From positions 31,980,737-32,044,736 of the forward strand of contig NC_037594.1 of assembly GCF_003073045.1 (NCBI RefSeq): a stretch of 64,000 nt of DNA. Reading direction: 5' to 3'. Below the pieces are notes generated by a model. That model was not told where the DNA came from. It did not search any database and was given only the letters and a program-made list of their open reading frames with translations. Both the position numbers and the translations under genes were made by a program. The DNA is from Pomacea canaliculata. Lineage: Eukaryota > Mollusca > Gastropoda > Architaenioglossa > Ampullariidae. Positions 23,309 through 35,815 of the stretch are shown here, piece after piece. Positions within the stretch are counted from its first letter, which is position 1, and each line of letters starts with the position of its first letter.

Positions 23309-25906
23309 GGTTGTGGATCCCGGTAATGCACAGAAATGCTGACCTGACACCGAGTCAACTGCTGAATAGTGTGGGCCTCCCGAGACGGAAGTTTCATAAC
23401 AAATCACGTGAGAGCTATTTTTAGTATGACTGGGGTTGCCAAGTCTACTGTCATAGCAAGGATGCAATACAAGTTGGTGGTCATTGTGACTCAGCAGATT
23501 TCCTCCTATGTAGTTTTTTCTTTTTTGCAAATGGACTATTTCCTCTTTGAAGCAGTTTGTAAGTCTTCAGAGCTCTTAGATTCGATTTTAATCTTTATAA
23601 AATGGAAAGTGAAGAGCTATTAAATGAGACAAATTTCTGCCCTGGAATTCCTGGGACAGGATCATTTTTTGGTTGTCTGTGTCAAGGTTCAATAGATATA
23701 TTTCACAGACAAAGCTTAGATCACTAGTAGCAAGCAGTTTATTGTTTGTGCCCAGCTTCCACTCATAGCAATACAACCTATTGCAAAGGAGATTACCACT
23801 TAGGCTGGTAGTAGACATTGGGTGGTATTCAACCACACAATCAAAGATAATGCTTATGTGGACATTTACTCAGTTATTAATATTTTAGTGTTTCACTTAC
23901 AAAGGTACTTCAGCTTGCTCACAGGACAAGCTATTTTAGATTGTTTTGGTCCTTCCTTGTCCCACTGAACACCCCTGCCCTTTTCAGTTTCTGAAGAGCT
24001 CCACAAAACTAAACCACACACTGTTTATAAATTTTATCCACAAAAGCCACCCAGCCCAAACCATTTTTCTCTAACGACACTATTCATTTGTTGAACAATA
24101 AACACACAAAAAGTAGGAAGACAGAGTTGTTGACCTTTAACAGAGGAGCAAATGACCAAAGAGTTCTCAAATCAAGAGGCATTGAAGCTAGCCATTACAA
24201 TTAAGGATGAATGTGCCTCAACCAGAAAAGTTCATCTTAGTAGTATGCAATCATGATTGCTGTCAAGTCCAAAAAGATGGATGAGATTCTTAATGCCACT
24301 TAGTTCTCTCACAGTGGAAATTTATTCACATGGAGGCAAGCAACTAGTCTTAAAAACAAAGACAGTAAATCGTTTTTATTTATTAAATTTATTTAATTAT
24401 CACTAAATCATTTAAATATATGTGAATTAATGTTTCATTCAATATCACAAAACACTTCTATCTGTACATATGAGAGAATTCTGATGAGTGCTTCAAGGGA
24501 CAAACAAAACAGCATTCAACAGGCAGACTTTACTTAACATGACAAACACATTTAAGGCCAGTCACATGCTGACATTCCCCATATGCGACACAAGATGTAA
24601 GCTATTGGTCACAGACAAACCGCTTCCTATATCATGTAACAGAGATTTCATGCAGCCCTCTAGGCCCATTTATAGTGTAGGATAAATTGAGTACTTTTTT
24701 TTTTTAAATATAAACAGAATTGTGCAGGGATCAAGAAAGCAGTTCCCATTATGAGTATCCTAACCACTATGGGGTAATGGTCGTTCCCTAACCTGTACGA
24801 TTTTAAAGGTCATTTTGGAGATGTTAGAGACTTCACTATTGCAGGGCCAGCTCTATGTGCAGGCAGTGCACTACCTCCTCCAACCCTATGTAGAGTAACT
24901 CCTCTCTAGTAATTAACCCTGTAGCTACTCATTTCACACAGTTGGGGTGACTGAGGGAAAGCTTGTAGCACCACAAAAGAATCATGCTGATGTGACTCAC
25001 AGTTTGGATGCCAGTGATTTTAAAAATCGGCCATCCACCTTCCCTTCCCGATGGCTTAAGTGCTCTGCTGCGGCTTTAACATATATATCTCATAAACTGC
25101 AGAGGCCATGGCATGGACAATCTTGATTATTGTGGTAACAAGAGTGTAAGCCGCACACACACACACATGGATGTTGGGGTGAGGAGGGGATGTAGGCGTT
25201 AGAATGTGTGACACAGAGGAATGATTGCATACAAATGAAAGCGAGACAGCATAATGACCCAGTCTTGATATCATATTCTTTAAAAGACCTTCTCTCATCT
25301 GAAATCAACAACATAGAACCTGAGGTGAACTGTATGGCTCTAACCTCAAGCGGAAAATTATTAGTCTCATGTGTCAGGGGAGATAACTTGTGATGGGCCG
25401 TTTTCCACAAACCTCTTTTTTCTGTTCCAAACATCTTTGCGCCTGATATTAGTATTTCCAAATCTAGAACCCTGCATTTTATCTGACATGTCATCTGAAA
25501 TCAAATTTTATGTGTTTCTGTAAATGTCTTTTTTTTTTACCAAGAAGAGTTTCCTTCCATCTATTATTAATTCCAAAGGCAGCTGATTATAAAAGTCTCA
25601 GAATTTGTTATCTAATAGACAAATGCTATGTAAAATCCATTTAATTGTATAGAGTAACACATTTTCCTCCAATCCTTTATTTTGTGTTTCTAAGCATTTA
25701 AATGTCATAAAACAAATAATGTTGATAACTTCAAACTTGTGTTGACAACATGCATCATTCATTTCTTTTCCTAGTAGCCTGCAGCAGTTCCTCACTGGTT
25801 AACTTAACCACTTTTCTTTTCCAGCTGACACTTTTCTGAGCATTGCAAACTTACATGAACTACCTGATAAACTTAAGTGGGTTCATGCTAACAGTTATAA
25901 AATTTT
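23309..25906. other. Spacer between DyP and GRPEL1 (same strand)
   Basis: This contains the DyP promoter side (above 23308) and the GRPEL1 3' UTR (below 25907). It is AT-rich with short runs of A or T. No exon or transposon could be supported. Confidence 0.6.
25677..25682 (-). promoter_or_regulatory. Candidate polyadenylation signal of GRPEL1
   Basis: AATAAA on the minus strand about 225 nt beyond the GRPEL1 stop codon. It is the nearest canonical hexamer noticed. Confidence 0.4.
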
Positions 25907-28165
25907 CTAAGAAGCCTTGAACACTCCAACTCTAGCTGGTCTCAGTGTCCTGTCGTGCAGCCTGTAACCTATCTGCTGGACAATGGCAATTGTGTCCCCC
26001 TTTTTGTCTGAGGTTGGTACTTGGAACAATGCTTCATGAAAGTTAGGGTCAAACTTTTCCCCCTCACTAGGGGCTATTTTAAAGAGACCATGTTTCCCAA
26101 AAACTTTCTGCAGCTGGGTTTCTGTCATTTTGAGTCCATCGAAAAGATTCTTGAGGTGAGGGTTAGCATCAGTAAGTTGCTCTTGAGGAACACTTGTAGT
26201 GGCTGTGCCTAAGATATCTGCAACCTCCAGAAGATCCTTGCAAAAGCCTTGGATCCCATATAACTTTGCATCATCTACTTGTTTGTTCATTCGCTGACGG
26301 ACGTTTTCCGTTTCTGCTAAAGCACGAATGTACTTTTCCTGGAAAAACGAATTTTTAAAAAATAAATTAAGCAACATATAAGTGTATGATATATTCATAA
26401 AGATGAGGTAGTCAGATATCTTTCCTATTTTCTGTTTGCTAACTGATGTTTGATGAGTCTAGTCAAGCAAAATTGTTTATGAAACTAAACCTGAAGCTGC
26501 ATTGAAAGAAATTTACTGAAACATTTTTTATCATTATTAAACCTGGATATCTTAAAGAATACTTTGCTGTTAATGGGACTGCCTATTAAGGTAAATTTTA
26601 ATAGAAAATATGCATAATCATAAAAGTCAAGGATTGAAGTCACTTTTCACAAACTAATTAGCCAAACACTCTGAAATGGTTGATATACACATGTGGGATC
26701 GCATACTTCCACCAGCTGACATAGCTGTTATTATTTGAGACGAAGTATGCTACAAAACATGACTTCTTAAAGTTTTGTCTGTCTTTATTTTTGTGTGTAG
26801 TGTGATAAATACTATTAGATCTTTAAAATATTTTAAAACTTGTTCTCTTCCCAAACTGTTCCCACACATTAAATACTTATAACATTGACAATTGTCTGAC
26901 ATAACATGTGTAAAGCAAAATTCTTATATATTATACTCAAACACACCCACACATATTTTCAGGCTTAAAAATTACTTTTAGCTCCTTTAGATCCTCCTGA
27001 AGTTTGGACTTCTCTTCAATCAAAGCTTTCTCTGCTGCAGATACTTCTAGCTTCTCTGCTCCTGGTGCAGCATTCTGTACTGTCTCTTCTGATTTTACAC
27101 TGTCACTAGCATCAGCAGGCCTCCCATCTGCTGCTGTTGAAAATGGTCTAAGAAACTGCACTCTGCCAAAAATAAGAACAAAAGTTAATTGCTGCAAGAA
27201 GTCAGATGTTTTGTATCAAAGGTAACAAGAATAATGGCTCTACTGGACATAAAGGGTTAGAGCACTTTACTTACTCTTTCTTCCATTGTGTGTTTATGTA
27301 TTGTCAGTACAGGCTGATAAGAACATTACCTATACAACAAGAACTAAATAAATGTTTTTTAATATAGTATACTATATACCCTATGTCATGTTCGATCATT
27401 TGTGATCTGTATGCGATGTCACATGTTTAAGATGGAAAGTGAAAAGTGGGCATTATAAAGAAATTATTTTATTTTAGATTAATAATCAGTACAGTGGAAT
27501 CTCAGTTAGCGAACACCTTGGATAGCGAACATTTCGGATAACAACCAAAAAGTTCGTTAAAAATTTGCACCGGATACCAAACAAAATTCCTAAGGACAAG
27601 AGTTGCTATATAGCATGTAACTTCATATATTAGTGAATCAACAGGGGCTGAGAACCAATTAAAATCTAAAATCTATTTCCTTTATTTCTTATGGGGAAAA
27701 TTGTTTCGGATACCAAATATTTCGGGTACCGACCAACTTTCCAGAACGGATTGTGGTCGTTAGCCGAGGTTCCACTTTACATGCATCTTACTGTTTAGGT
27801 AATTAACGATATGTTGAGTTTTTTTTTAATTTAAACTATCTCATTTAATAAAGACTATTGAGCAATCCATTCTGAGAGAATCAAAAAGGCATTCATTTCA
27901 TTTAAAGGTCAATACAAATTTCTTTCAGACGATGAAATACTACTGTCTATTGCACCAGCATCGTCTGTTCTTTCTAGTACATTCTAAATCAAGGATAAGT
28001 AAAACGGTAAAAATAGATAAATACCATCACAGTCAGGGCAAAATGACAAATTACTAAAGCAATTAATCTTTAAAATATGAAATGGAATAACTCATACCTG
28101 TTACTTCCTCTTAATAAGCAAAATCGAGCTGCAGACCTTGCCCACATGTTTGTGACCGCTGCCAT
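25907..28165 (-). CDS. GRPEL1: Mitochondrial GrpE homologue 1
   Basis: Three exons, 28165-28098, 27162-26976 and 26338-25907, join in phase to give 228 residues, the usual size for GRPEL1. The product is the nucleotide exchange factor of mitochondrial Hsp70: it releases ADP from the chaperone during protein import and folding in the matrix. Residues 1-about 35 (MAAVTNMWARSAARFCLLRG then NRVQFLRPFS) form an Arg-rich presequence. Residues about 60-110 are the long dimerisation helix (EEKSKLQEDLKELKEKYIRA). YGIQGFCKDLLEVADIL starts at 112. The C-terminal beta domain ends with the GrpE signature GYRLHDRTLRPARVGV (209-224). Exon 2 ends cleanly at LKELK and exon 3 starts EKYIRAL, with no gap against the family. 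It is followed on the same strand by the DyP gene. Confidence 0.96.
27492..27777. mobile_element. Tigger-like MITE, 286 bp, in GRPEL1 intron 1
   Basis: The left end CAGTGGAATCTCAGTTAGCGAAC pairs, with a few mismatches, with the right end read on the minus strand as AAGTGGAACCTCGGCTAACGACC, and TA flanks both sides. The ends match the CAGTGGAACCTCG family of pogo/Tigger MITEs. Inner repeats ATTTCGGATA and CGGATACCAAA echo the termini. There is no coding capacity. Confidence 0.82.
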
Positions 28166-28483
28166 TTTCGGTTCTCTAACTGGTTTTCTCTTTGAAGAGG
28201 GACTATAAGGGAGGCTACTGCACGCCTGTTATTTACCTTTTCGCCTTTGGTGGTCTCTCTTATATGGCATGCGTTAATGTTTGTTCTTATGTTGTTTCTA
28301 AGAAACAGTACAGGAAATCCCAGCGTAACATTATGATGTTTATTTTATTTTTTTAACTGGTGTGAAGGGTATGCAGCAGGTTTTGAGATAATGAGATTTG
28401 AGGGCTTTTTAGTAGATTAGTAGATGACTTATACAACGATCGAAGCTAAAAGAGCTGGCTGTTAATTGTTGTTGTTATAAATT

Positions 28484-28545
28484 TGTTGCTTTGTATCGCG
28501 CTTTTCCCCACCGTTAAAGGTAGGCTCAAAGTGCTGTACTAAAAC
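28484..28545 (-). repeat. Possible SINE 3'-tail fragment
   Basis: Read on the minus strand: GCACTTTGAGCCTACC, then GGGGAAAAGCGCGATAC. This is the AAGCGC..TTGAG...AAAGCGC.ATA pattern seen at the 3' ends of many metazoan SINEs and their partner LINEs. Only the tail is visible. Confidence 0.35.
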
Positions 28546-29534
28546 AAAAAACACGCAAACATAATAATAATGGATGCTGGTCTCAAAAGCAGTTGTAAAA
28601 ATCACTGAAAAATAGCCGGATTCGGGTAATAAGATCATCAGGTGAGTTTTACAATCCCTGAGAAACAGTCAGACTCTGTTTTCCGGACTGAAATACCGGA
28701 GGCAATCATCAGAATGTTGGTTAGTCACAGACTGTTTGCAGGCGCTGGCCTCATCCAACGATGGAGAAAGAGAGTTGTGGAGGACAGCGAGACACCTGTC
28801 CGCTAGCTGATATTAATTCATGATTCGCTTCACACTCCTATGTATGACACCTCTGCTATGCAAGTAGTCCAAAGCATTCAGTACATCCCGAAAAGATATA
28901 TTTATGTAACTAATAGTTCTGGCAGATTGAAGTGAAGTAGCCATGCAGCAGTAGACGGCAAGAACCATAGCCCATAACAGGCATGACTGTGCACAGCTCG
29001 TAGTGATGAATGAAGTAACAGTAATGAGGGAGAGCAGTCATATTGTAGCTGCTTGGTTGATACAACTTCTTTCTGTACATAAGACAGCTACAATGTAAGT
29101 TTTCTACATCAATCAGTTTAACAGCCACCTGCAGTCCTTGTTGTCGAGTGCTGAGCTCGATGAACTGTGTTTGTATTTTAGTGACCTTTGCCTATTCTTA
29201 TATACAGCTGATAGAAACGCTGTCAAACTGCACGATGACCATTTCTGATATAACTAGTAAAAGAGAATATTATTTAATGATAGAGCTTTAGATGATCATT
29301 TATACGAGTACCGTGCGATTATGTGCATGGGAGCGTGTGTACCTCATTTACTGCTATAGAAAGGTCTTAGGAGCTAACCCTCGTCGAATTTGTCCCCAGC
29401 ATCACATGAATACAAGCCCTCCGTATTGAATCATCATATATTACTAAATATTTTATAATATATTGTATAATCTACGACTAGATGAAACAAAATGCTCTCA
29501 TTCGTTCACACCTTTTGGTGTTAAGACCTGGATA

Positions 29535-29642
29535 AGGGATGTAGATTACCTGTCTCAGTGTCTCAGTCAGTGGATGTAGATTACCTGTCTCAGTATCTCA
29601 GTCAGGGGATGTATTTTACCTGTCTCAGTATCTCAGTCAGGC
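29535..29642. repeat. Three tandem copies of a 36-bp unit
   Basis: The unit GGATGTAGATTACCTGTCTC followed by AGTATCTCAGTCAGT recurs three times with one or two changes per copy. Confidence 0.85.
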
Positions 29643-29961
29643 ATCAGACGGGTTTCCACGCACCGTCAATACCCGCAGTGGACGTCAACCCATCAAACGT
29701 ATGACTGAGTGCCTCTGCCATTAGGCGCTCGATCGGATATCAAAGAATGCGAACAATCAGGGCCAGTCAGCAAATAATAAAATCTGAAGCTAATGACAGC
29801 TAATTCTTGACTTATCGATGTTGTGTCGCTATCATATTTCCTTGAAATCACTAAAGGCGATCAATGACAGAAAAAAAAGAGTGTACAATTTAGCTGTATC
29901 GACAGTATTATACCTTACCATTCCTCTGCAATAACATTAATCTCTTACCTTTCACATCGAC

Positions 29962-29962
29962 T

Positions 29963-30002
<40 letters not shown>
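29962..30002. repeat. (CTTT)n microsatellite
   Basis: An uninterrupted TTTC repeat of about ten units. Confidence 0.95.
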
Positions 30003-31653
30003 GGGAGGATGTGGCCGCCTACATTACGGATAAGAGTCAGTTACTTTCGTGAAAGAGTGTTTCAGAGGCGATTGTAAGTAAGAAACTCGTCTGTTCCCCA
30101 AATTTTGATGTGACATGTCAGTCTCTATCACTTAAGATCATCTTACCATTTCTTGCTTTTTGTCTTTAAGAGCTAGGTTGGCCTAAGAGCCATGAATGCT
30201 GCCCCAATGCAGGGGCCGGAGAGGTCGGAAGGGGATGCATGCAGGGTCTCAATGGCGCAAACACTTATCGTCTCTGGTCTCTGTTCCAGCGTCTCACACC
30301 AGAGAAAATGGAGGAGTGGGAGAGAGGGTGGAACCTGTTTCGATAGAAATGGGAGAGATCAGTCAGGTTTGGACAAGGCGACGGAGGCGGTTGCCTGGCG
30401 GCGACTGGAAGAGAATACCTTTCCAGACATGCGCATAGAGAAAAGATCTCCATTCAGTGCGCGACTGAAAGGGGACTTAATTGTTGAGTAGACTTTGCTG
30501 TTCACGACTGGATGGCAATCGATGTGGCGGCGACGATGGTGGAGGGTAGAGGTGGGTTGGGGGCAATACGATGGTTTTCATGGCCGTCAGCACAGATAGT
30601 CGCCTGGTCACCGAGATACGGAGACGCAGAAAAAGACATTAGGGAGAAGGAAAGATAAACATCAACACAACAACAACGACCACGAAAGAAAAACAAAAGC
30701 AAGAGAAAGAGAAGGAAAACTTTCTGAGATATAGGGAGGCATGAAGATAGAAAAAGAGTTTTAATACTTTATGTGATCGTTGCAATTGTCAAATGCAGTA
30801 AAGAAACAAAACAAAAAGAAAATCTTCAGAATCAGCACATGGAAGGCGGGTCATATCTCAAAAATTGATCAAGAATATGGGCTTTTTTAATTTAAAACTG
30901 AAAACAAAAGTGTCGAATGGGAAAATCTCTATGCTAGGTCAATCGTACTGCCTGTGACAGGTGGACCTCCGCGGACTCTAAATCGCGCCGGCTGTGGCCT
31001 TGCATAACCGAGGTAAAACTTTTTCTCCTTAATTGTAGAGAGAAAGATAAAGGAAAATCTGAATTATATGTAGCTTATATATTTTTATTTTATTACCTAA
31101 TAATGAATGAATGAGGGTCGTGATTATGCATAGTTTATGTCATAGAATTGATTTATTTTTCCGGGCATAACCTTTCATCGGTGCCTTGTAATCCAGGGAC
31201 AGCGATACAGGACATTTAGAGTTAAAAATACAAAACAAAATCAATAAAAGGATTAAAATTTAAAATTATGACGATATTTAAAACTGTGTTCCATTTCTAA
31301 AAGATGCTCAGTTTGTTGTAGCTCTCAGAGCTTGCCTCATTATGCCCTGTTCTCATTAGGTCCGTTTGTTGCAAGCCATTGAGTCGAGTTTGCTCCGCAG
31401 GTATTGCAGACGTCAAGCTTGCCTGGATTAGGTTCTTCTCTCATGAGGTCCATTTGTTGCGAGCCATTGAGCCTAGTTTGCTCAGCAGGTGTCGCTGACG
31501 TCAATTGACCTTGTTAATGGATGTCACGATAAAGCGACACAAGGTCCAGAGTAAACTGGAACCCACACGCAGCCAAACACTAGAACGGTGTGTCCACCTA
31601 GGTGATCGGGTTTTATTCGGGACCATAATGCAAAAACACAGTGAAAATGTAAC

Positions 31654-31656
<3 letters not shown>

Positions 31657-31725
<69 letters not shown>

Positions 31726-31733
31726 TAATAATA
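31657..31733. repeat. (AAT)n microsatellite
   Basis: About 25 units of AAT. It produces poly-Ile and poly-Tyr frames that are not genes. Confidence 0.95.
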
Positions 31734-34700
31734 ATTGATGAGACGAGGAGGGGATTTCTGTTTAGAGTTGACGAGGGAGCTTGGATTGGGGGAGATGGAA
31801 GAGAGAGAAATAAATGGTTTGATAAATAATGGAAGTGATCCAGCTCGTTTTTGCCTGACCAGTGTCTTTCTTGCTGTCAGTGTACCAGGGTACGTCCAGC
31901 CCAGACTTGAGGTAGTGGCTGTGGAAAGGTGCAAGTTGTGAAGTATTTTGCGAAGCATGTGAGCAGGATCAGGGTCAAAGAACCAGGTGAACAGAGCGAA
32001 CATTGCAAGCCTCTGAAAACTGGAAGGGCAGAGTATAGTTCCACAGTCACATCACAGACACTGTAAGAGGGTCAGAGGTAAGTTCCCGAATAACCAAAGT
32101 ATTGCGAAGCCTGTCATTGCTGGTTCAGTACAACACCCGGTCAACTATGAAATACATTTATGAGTGGACTCGACAACCGACTGCCAGGCTAAACTAGATC
32201 ACCAAGTTCAAGTATTTCGGCAGGTCCAGGAAGGTCAAGTTGGTCAAAATTAAAAATAATCACTGCTAGGAAAGTGAAAGGCAGATTATAACAGTAACCC
32301 ATCATGTCTAGAAACTCTTTAAATAAAGAAATCATAACTTTGTTTTTGAGGCTGGATGGAGTATGTCCGACGTTTGCACAGGAAGTGTAGTGTATGCTCA
32401 CAAACAGGCTGATTTGTTCTTCTTCACCGGTGTTGAAATGGAAAATCCATGTTAGGATACAATTTCACGATAAAGAATAATAGAGACATTTTGGGCGGAG
32501 GTTGCTGGGAAATCCCATGCTGCGTGACCGAAAATACTGATGGTAATCAGAACAGTTCTGATCTTTGTGGCTTGTTTGCACAAACATGGGATGTAAGCTG
32601 GAGACTGGTTTTGTGAATGCCAACCCGTGCGGGGATGACTCATGACCCTTTATCATTACTCAGTTGGGAGAGGTCTTTGAGTTAAAGACTGTGAGCAATA
32701 CACTGGCTATTAGAAGGGCGGCGGTGAGTAACAGCAACATGTGGTACTCACACAGAGATACACTCAAAACAAGGTGATAGTAGACTTACAAGGCTACAGA
32801 GATTTCTCTCAGCATTCTTCGAAGCCATTTTAACGGTTGTAGGGAGGTTGATCATACCAACCCACACCCAACACACACATGTGAGAGGAAAGGGGATGGA
32901 GAAGAAAACCTGTAAAATAATCGAAGGTAAAATAAAATTCAGTTTAAATATTTTGGAGGTTGGAAAAATAAAACTACACAGTGACAAACTTAGAATTTTC
33001 TGCTGGTATAACTTTATTTACAATGTCCCATAATTCTCTACATTTAAAACTTAATTATCTCGTCTATGTACAAAGGAGCTTCAAAGGTCGATACCAAAAT
33101 TTATACTTCCGCCATAATTTGTAGAAAATTTCCCCAAACTGTACGAGTTGTACAAGATAGCAACATGCCGCATATCATTGCCAGTTATATGGTAAACATG
33201 AAGAACCGAGCTTGAATTAAAGACAAATTTGATGTGTAGGAAGGCACACAAGGCAGGGCAATGAGCAGTCATTACAGTTCGTTGGCTCCAACTGTCTTTC
33301 ACTTGCTGCTGTTCAAACAATCGCCTTCAATCTTCAAGAATCTTTGAAAAGGAATCCGACTGTCGACGTTTGACTGCAGTCTTTTAAAGTATTTAGCGAG
33401 GGCTTATGCCTTTTTTTTTTTTTTTTTTTAAATTCGTGGTTTTGTTGCTGACTGCGAGAAGCAGGGAGACAGGGGGCTGCTAACGAGGGTCGTCGGCATC
33501 CTCTCAATACGGAGGAAATGAAAGTCGGTCGTCGCCTGTGCACACGGCCTCGTGTCAACGAGACAGCGACGAAGCCTCGCCGACGATCACGGGCCGCCAC
33601 CTCCATTGACGATGACTGCTACTTTGGCCTCCTCCACTTTGTTCTCATCAGACGACAGTCAGGTCCTTCCGGTGCTGGTAGTCCGACACCCTGTCTTCAT
33701 TCTTGTCCACTTTCCTCCGATTAGTATCACTTGCTGATGATGTTATTAGAATAACATTAGGCCTGAAGCTACAATGGTCAGCACCAGAATAACATTAGCT
33801 TTGAAGTTTCACAATGCACAGTATTAGAAAAACATGATGCTCGATAATATGCATGAATAAAAAAAAATAAGTATTAGAATAAGAAAAGAGTTCGATAAGG
33901 GGTGGGATAAAATAACATCGTGGAGTAAGTGAATAACTTCGTGTTTTCCTTTCGACAGTTAAGAATAACACAACGACAACCTTTTCGTAATGGACATGAT
34001 TGGAATAAGATGATGTTTACAGATCGATGAAGCTTGTTTTCCGATGATGTTCAAACCAAGAATTACTGACCCTGCCGGAAGCAGAAAGAAGTCGCATCAT
34101 CACAAAATCTGCCAGCTTTTTTCTTTCTCCTTTCTGTTGATCATAAAGTAAAATATACAGCTTAAAGAACAAGAAACTGTGTATGGGACACTTGAAAAAT
34201 GAAGCCGAGAAATACTATTATAAATAATGAGTTTGTCAAACAGATTACCTTCTACAAACGACCTCTAACCCCACCCGAAAATGGCTTTTAATAAAGTTCT
34301 GTAGACTAAGAGTGAAAGTAAATTACTTGCACGCATACAACTCATACATACGCATACATACTCACATACGATGGAGAAAGAGCATCAAACCTACAAACAT
34401 TAAGACAGCAGATGATGTGGAGAGAAGGAGTGTTGGAGGGAGGTAGAGATGTGGAGGAAAGCGGCGGGGTAGAGAGAGGGAGGGGAGGAGAGAGGCGAAA
34501 GGTCCACGCATGATTTCACCTCTCTTACGCAGTCGCAGCGACATCGGAAATTCGTTTCAATCAAAGACTGCCGGGAAAGTCGCTTCAATTAAATCCTTTC
34601 ATACACCGTTCTCGTTAGTGTGACGCAGAGCCAAAAATCACTGGCATTCAGCTCACGCTTAAGCCTCGAGTAGAAAAAGAAAAAAAAAAAACTGGAGGCG

Positions 34701-35738
34701 AAAACGTTGCTCTTTGGGGGCAAACTAATTCGAAGACGGAAGCCATCTTGGAAGGGGGTTGGACCTAAAGGCAGTGGGATGGCGAGTGAATGGAAGAAAG
34801 GAGGCGAGAGTGAATGTGGCTGGGATGCTGCTCCTCCTGCTGGAGCGAGAGTAGAAAGTAGGTCGTTTGAGACATGGAAAACGCCTTCAACACATAAGCT
34901 GTGTTGTCGGAGACAAATGTTGGATTTGCAGGAGTTGTGAAAGTCTACTGGAATGAGCTAAGGTTGGCAGATCGAGGCCTGTTCGGGCATGTGACTAAAC
35001 AAAAACAAAACAAACCAAAAAACTCCTACGGCCCACCCTGCCTCGGGCTCAGCACATGGGATGCTAACTCCACCCTTATTCTTCTGAGACATTTTCCAGA
35101 AAATTCAAATCCTCTTTCACTTTTGCTCCCCAAACCTATTTGTAGTAACTCAACAGTACTTCAATAATTATTGTTAGTCGACTGCTAGCGATTATGATGT
35201 TACTTAAATACGGTCAGGAACCTTTCTCTCTGAGCTGTTTTTGTTTACCAGTCTGCTCATGGTTTCTGTAACTCGTCTGACATGACCCCTGACCTTTACT
35301 TTAGTACTTAGCGCCAAAAAAGCGGAATATAAATATTTTAATCTCTTCTGAATCGTCGTAGTAACTGTGTATTACTGCGAATCAGAGAAGTTTTAATGAT
35401 GCAAAAATGTAACAATTTTTTTTTTAATCCTTGTATAGAAAATCGTTGTATAATCAGTTTTTGAAGCAGACGACTTTAAGCACAGCTTATGGCTATGTCC
35501 ATCACAATCTTTATAAGAACCATTACTTTTCAAGTGGCCATATCAGAGCTTATTCACGCTCCAGCTCCCACATCGATCACAGTAATTAGGCCACACAGGT
35601 AACTGACAAGGTTAATTATAAATCTAGACTTGAGAGTGCTCCATCGATTTCACTGAGAAACTCAATACAGCCAAGTGGGCATTGTACAGCGGGTAGAGTG
35701 GATCGGTTACAGACAGCTTTTGAGGATACCATCATAAT

Positions 35739-35814
<76 letters not shown>

Positions 35815-35815
35815 T
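35739..35815. repeat. (CTTT)n microsatellite, long
   Basis: A nearly perfect TTTC repeat of about 19 units. Confidence 0.95.

Noticed and set aside
25056-25494. 134-codon minus-strand frame beyond the GRPEL1 3' end
   Set aside because: No conserved motif; it lies past the likely polyadenylation signal and contains CA-repeat sequence.
31524-32003. 159-codon minus-strand frame
   Set aside because: Its middle is the AAT microsatellite read as poly-Ile; the flanking parts match nothing I recognise.
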